Virus record (IMG/VR): IMGVR_UViG_3300045934_000208
Span: 1-21,893 of that record
Origin: a virus
Reading direction: 5' to 3' (one strand)
Length of the DNA: 21,893 bases
Position numbers and translations under genes: made by a program. The notes beneath the pieces are model-generated. The model searched no databases, was not told the origin of the DNA, and saw only the letters and a list, made by a program, of their open reading frames with translations. Positions 19,273 to 21,893 of the stretch are shown one piece after another. The stretch's first letter is position 1. Every line of letters starts with the position of its first letter.

Positions 19273-21818
19273 TGTGGCGCGGTGCTCTCGCTTCTCTCTT
19301 CGCGGTCGCCGCGGCGCTGCTTCCGGTGGGCTCGCTTGCGAAGACGGAGTACGACGCTGACAAGGTGAAGATCGAGGCGCTCGACGACGACCTCGAATCT
19401 TCCTGGGCGAAGGGAGCGTTCTCCGAGATCCCGACGAGCACCTTCGCAAACCTCGGGACCGCGCCCTGCCTCGCGACCCCGGGCCGCACGTGCCGCATTT
19501 CCGACTCCGAGAGCTGCACGGCGCTCGACGCCCTCGAGGTCGGCGACCTGCCGGCAATCTGCATCTATGTCCCGGTGGACGGCGTCCCTCAGTGGCGCGC
19601 GTTCGGCGGCGGCACGCTCGGCGGCGGGGGGCTCTCGGACGGCGACAAGGGAGATATCACCGTCTCCGACTCGGGCGCGACCTTCAACGTCGACGCGAGC
19701 ACGATCGGCAGCGCCGAGCTCGTCAACACGACGACGGGCGCCACGTGCGGCAGCGCGACCGCGAGCTGCGTCCCGACCTACGACAATGACGGGCGGATCA
19801 CGGGGAAGACCGAGCCGACGATCACGCCGAGCGCCGCGAACGTGACCCTCCCGACGGCGGTCCAGGGCGTCAGCAACGCGTCGGATGCGCTGATCCAGCT
19901 GGGGAAGGATCAACGCGTCGCGATCGTCTCGACGGGGGTCACCCTCGCGAAGGGCGATCCGGTGGCGGTCAACTATGAAAGCGGCGCCGAGGGCGGCGCG
20001 GCCGGCGAGCCGCACGTGTGGAAGGCGGAAGCGCAGTATCCGCAAGCCGGGTTCATTTTCAATCAGGCGCTGCTCGGCGTATCCCTCGCGGCCTACACCG
20101 CGGGGCAGACGGCGCAAATCGTCACGCGCGGCTACCTCGACTCGCTCAATACCAGCGCCTACGAAGCCGGGGACTTTCTCTGCGTCGGTCAGACGGGGGG
20201 CCTCGCGGCGTGCACGTCGACGGCTCTCTCCCATCGAATGTGTGTGGCGCAGGTGGTTCGGAAGCACGCGAGCACCGGGAAAATTTGGGTCATGCCGCCG
20301 GGCTGCGAGCGCCTCGCGACCAACCGGGTTCGATACGAGACGAATTGCCAGGCGCCGAGCGGGACCATGCGCCGCGGGGATCTCTGCGTGGTGCAGAACA
20401 CCGGAGCACCGCATATCGACAGGACGTCGCTCTGGCTCTGCACCGCGGCGAATTGCAGCGACTCGACGACGATCCTCCGGGTCCGGCCGAACCTCGGAAC
20501 GCAGCCGGGCCGGGAGATCCTCGTCGTCGGCGACTCCTACGCGATGGGGAACCTGTTCGACGAGGCGGCCTTCGCTCCGAGCGCGTTCCCGAACGGGCTG
20601 CGCGGGCGCCTGGCCGGCCGGCTCACCGCGCAAAGTTCCATGCGCGTCGGCTACCTGTTCGCGACGACGACGGGCGAAATGTTCGGCTCGGGATCCGATA
20701 CCGACGTCCTTGAATACGTCGACACGCGTCCCGGCGTGACCGACGTCGTGCTCCTGATCGGGACAAATGACTGTGTGGTCGCGTGCGGACACGGCTCGGG
20801 CGGAAGCTTCAATCCTGCCGGCGCGCCCGTTGGCGCCTGCACCTTCGCGAACACCCTGGCAAATCTTCAATACGTGATGGCGGGCCTCGAGGCGCGCTCG
20901 ATCCGGGCATGGCACGTGACCAGCCCGGGCCTGATGGGGGTCTATGCCGGCTTCTCCGGGACCTACGCGAGCTGTGTCGAGGCCATCGTCGAAACGGGCG
21001 GCACGACGACCGACGGCCTAACCGCGGAGCTCAACGCGACTACCTGCGTCGGGACCGATTTCTGCGAATCGACGAACGCGGCCTATCAGGAGGCCTGCGC
21101 GGGGAGCGGAACCACGTACCCCGACCCGGGCGGCGTCGCGTGCGGCACCTCGAACCTGATCGACTATGGCGACGGCGCAGGGAAGGTAAATCGCGACAAC
21201 TCGAAAGTTTACATGGCGGAAGACCAGGTGCTGTCTTCCCGCGGCGGCTGGATTCCCTACCTGCACCTGTCGGGCATCGGTCATCAGGCGCTCTTCCGAA
21301 CCATCGTAAACTGGATGAAGACGACAACGGGCGTCTCAGGAAACAACGTTCTCGACGACGCGGAGTTCTACGGGCCGCTCTTCGTGCAGGATTTCGCGAA
21401 TCGTCCGGCGCGGCCGAGCTTCACCTACGCGAACCTGACCGCGACCTCCGTCGAGATCACGCCGAGCATTGGAACCTACGTCAACGGCGCCGACGGAACC
21501 CTCGGCTACTGCACGGGCGACGGTCAAGATTGCTACGCAGTTTGCTCGGCGCAATGTGTTGACGACGACAAGACGAGCACCGACCCGGCTTGCCCGACGG
21601 GGGCAGAGAGCGCCGTCGCGCGCAATCTCGGAACCCCGGACGGGGGGACACATCGCGCCGGCGAGATCGCTAACAAGCGTGGGACGGCCGTGATCCCATT
21701 CGGCTACACCGGGAAGCTGATCGGCCTTCATACCGCGACGGAATACGCGCTTCAATGCTACGCGGTGAGCCTAAACGGCGTTTCGCATCCCTTCGTCCAG
21801 CTGGTGACGACGCCGTGA
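19272..21818 (+). CDS. Tail-fibre-like SGNH hydrolase with signal peptide
   Basis: The protein has 848 residues; ATG 19272 overlaps the hub stop (TGATG) and is set by GGAGGT. Residues 1-23 form a signal peptide: basic MWR, a hydrophobic core (ALASLFAVAAALLPVG) and SLA before K24 as a signal-peptidase-I site. Residues 121-141 hold LSDGDKGDITVSDSGATF, a motif common in phage tail fibres. Residues 414-690 form an SGNH/GDSL hydrolase: ILVVGDSYAMG (nucleophile S422), LLIGTND (497-500) and LHLSGIGH (H665). The aspartate usually three residues before that histidine is P662. Residues about 710-848 look FN3-like. I count 28 cysteines, many more than in other genes here. It may deacetylate host-surface sugars as a fibre, or act as a secreted esterase. 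Confidence 0.72.
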   Translation: MWRGALASLFAVAAALLPVGSLAKTEYDADKVKIEALDDDLESSWAKGAFSEIPTSTFANLGTAPCLATPGRTCRISDSESCTALDALEVGDLPAICIYVPVDGVPQWRAFGGGTLGGGGLSDGDKGDITVSDSGATFNVDASTIGSAELVNTTTGATCGSATASCVPTYDNDGRITGKTEPTITPSAANVTLPTAVQGVSNASDALIQLGKDQRVAIVSTGVTLAKGDPVAVNYESGAEGGAAGEPHVWKAEAQYPQAGFIFNQALLGVSLAAYTAGQTAQIVTRGYLDSLNTSAYEAGDFLCVGQTGGLAACTSTALSHRMCVAQVVRKHASTGKIWVMPPGCERLATNRVRYETNCQAPSGTMRRGDLCVVQNTGAPHIDRTSLWLCTAANCSDSTTILRVRPNLGTQPGREILVVGDSYAMGNLFDEAAFAPSAFPNGLRGRLAGRLTAQSSMRVGYLFATTTGEMFGSGSDTDVLEYVDTRPGVTDVVLLIGTNDCVVACGHGSGGSFNPAGAPVGACTFANTLANLQYVMAGLEARSIRAWHVTSPGLMGVYAGFSGTYASCVEAIVETGGTTTDGLTAELNATTCVGTDFCESTNAAYQEACAGSGTTYPDPGGVACGTSNLIDYGDGAGKVNRDNSKVYMAEDQVLSSRGGWIPYLHLSGIGHQALFRTIVNWMKTTTGVSGNNVLDDAEFYGPLFVQDFANRPARPSFTYANLTATSVEITPSIGTYVNGADGTLGYCTGDGQDCYAVCSAQCVDDDKTSTDPACPTGAESAVARNLGTPDGGTHRAGEIANKRGTAVIPFGYTGKLIGLHTATEYALQCYAVSLNGVSHPFVQLVTTP

Positions 21819-21893
21819 GGCGCGCACCCTTCGCGCTCTTGGTCCTCGCCGCGGCGTTCCTGACGTCGGCCTCCCCGCCGCCGGTGCCGGGGC
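21815..21893 (+). CDS. Start of a second signal-peptide gene (partial)
   Basis: GTG 21815 overlaps the preceding stop (GTGA), and the frame stays open to the window edge (26 full codons). The visible residues read MRRAPFALLVLAAAFLTSA, then Ser and Pro/Val-rich sequence. This has a basic start, a hydrophobic core and TSA before a Ser as a possible signal-peptidase-I site. There is no cysteine in the visible part, so no lipobox. Function is unknown: it could be a secreted partner of the preceding protein, a lysis (spanin-type) protein or another fibre. Only translation context and the signal-like start support it. Confidence 0.5.
   Translation, partial: MRRAPFALLVLAAAFLTSASPPPVPG

Noticed and set aside
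19137-20915. Antisense open frame of about 590 codons under the fibre/SGNH gene
   Set aside because: The + strand frame has a signal peptide, fibre motif and SGNH blocks; the antisense product is low-complexity Arg/Ala-rich and has no plausible ribosome binding context.
1-21893. CRISPR array, tRNA gene, transposase or integrase
   Set aside because: No regularly spaced repeats, cloverleaf-type sequence, IS ends or recombinase motifs were seen by reading both strands; a tRNA scan could still find one missed by eye.

Overview
The window is one strand-biased block of tailed-phage (Caudoviricetes, siphovirus-type) genes. Every gene I can support lies on the + strand. G+C is high: one hand-counted 60-base line, 9001-9060, is 45/60. 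GTG starts are common, and many junctions are GTGA, ATGA or TGATG overlaps, so the block reads as long, translationally coupled operons. No integrase, repressor, tRNA, lysis gene or host marker gene is visible. I cannot say from the window whether this is a virulent phage, a prophage or a metagenomic contig. The host is probably a high-G+C bacterium, but its phylum cannot be fixed.

Layout. (1) 1-2654, early/accessory side: the end of an unknown gene, an intergenic stretch with nested inverted repeats, a 405-aa replication-type DNA-binding candidate with a disordered middle and a zinc knuckle, two small proteins, a PD-(D/E)XK nuclease of the DUF1064 type, a 52-aa zinc-knuckle protein and a small helix-turn-helix protein. 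(2) 2655-2752, a regulatory gap: a 20-bp perfect palindrome, a possible promoter and a strong ribosome binding site. (3) 2753-9783, packaging and head: terminase small and large subunits, a portal fused to a Mu-F-type head morphogenesis protein, two small proteins, a prohead protease with a scaffold-like tail, and an HK97-type major capsid protein followed by a strong hairpin. (4) 9866-12208, head-tail connection: a small unknown protein, a connector carrying an extra N-terminal domain, an HK97 gp10-like protein and two tail-terminator-like proteins. (5) 12221-19272, tail: tail tube, tape measure, a distal-tail-like protein with a discoidin-like fold, and a tail hub apparently split over two genes, the second carrying a LamG lectin-like domain. 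(6) 19272-21893: an 848-aa fibre/SGNH-hydrolase protein that begins with a signal peptide and has 28 cysteines, then a second gene that also begins with a signal peptide and runs off the window.

How the genes work together: the terminase cuts and pumps DNA through the portal into a protease-matured HK97-fold head. The connector series closes the head and joins it to a flexible tail of roughly 80 nm, estimated from the 526-residue tape measure. The tip is rich in carbohydrate-binding or -modifying folds (discoidin-like, LamG, SGNH esterase), which suggests a glycan receptor.

Most worth a second look: the export signal and high cysteine content of what otherwise looks like a virion fibre; the LamG domain that seems inserted inside another beta-sandwich; the portal-MuF fusion; and the lack of any tail-assembly-chaperone gene between tail tube and tape measure.
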